Below are positions 15,053-15,128 of a stretch of DNA of 15,128 nt, one piece after another (the stretch's first letter is position 1; each line of letters opens with the position of its first letter). The stretch spans positions 1 through 15,128 of the forward strand of contig JADFYU010000060.1 in assembly GCA_015232865.1 (NCBI GenBank), in the 5' to 3' direction. Position numbers and translations under genes: made by a program. The notes under the pieces are model-generated. The model was not told where the DNA came from, made no database searches, and saw only the letters and a program-made list of their open reading frames with translations. Source of the stretch: Magnetococcales bacterium (GTDB taxonomy: Bacteria > Pseudomonadota > Magnetococcia > Magnetococcales > UBA8363).

Positions 15053-15128
15053 GATCCTAGATCCGGCAGTTGGAAGTGCGTAAGCGGTGCAACATATTGG
15101 TTTATCTGGTGAACTAGAAAAAATCGAA

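Overview
The window looks like chromosomal DNA of a magnetotactic proteobacterium, most plausibly one of the Magnetococcales. This is inferred, not proven. The clues are a small membrane protein that closely resembles the magnetosome proteins MamF and MmsF (minus strand, 12797-13126), an MFS transporter with MamH-like features beside it, two hemerythrin-domain proteins in one operon with a large chemoreceptor, and moderate GC (roughly 50-55% by eye, well below the Magnetospirillum range). Gram-negative envelope genes (kdsB, gmhB) and a proteobacterial IspH agree with this.

Layout. 2-979: ispH, cut by the left edge of the window. 1180-1713: a secreted or membrane-anchored staphylococcal-type nuclease. 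1729-3657 (minus strand): a tightly packed operon DUF3108 protein - kdsB - PilZ protein, with a 1-nt gap and an ATGA overlap at its two junctions. 3870-4406: gmhB, divergent from that operon across a 212-nt spacer carrying an A7G9 homopolymer run. 4596-8282: a single very large gene for an unrecognised 1,228-residue, four-helix membrane protein with a periplasmic domain of about 270 residues. 8361-12656 (minus strand): an operon of a 1,119-residue chemoreceptor (three repeated sensor modules, HAMP, signalling hairpin, CZB zinc domain, C-terminal hemerythrin) followed by a cyclic-nucleotide-binding domain/hemerythrin fusion. 12797-13126 (minus): the MamF/MmsF-like protein. 13676-14929 (plus): the MFS transporter, with 549 nt of apparently non-coding DNA between these two.

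How the genes fit together. kdsB (CMP-KDO synthesis) and gmhB (heptose phosphate dephosphorylation) both feed the LPS inner core, and the DUF3108 and PilZ genes are translationally tied to kdsB, suggesting that envelope synthesis is linked to c-di-GMP. The chemoreceptor/hemerythrin operon looks like an oxygen- or redox-responsive taxis module, which suits a microaerophilic magneto-aerotactic cell. The MamF-like/MFS pair may be a small magnetosome-related satellite outside a main magnetosome cluster, because no other mam gene is visible here. No tRNA, rRNA, CRISPR array, insertion sequence or prophage gene was recognised.
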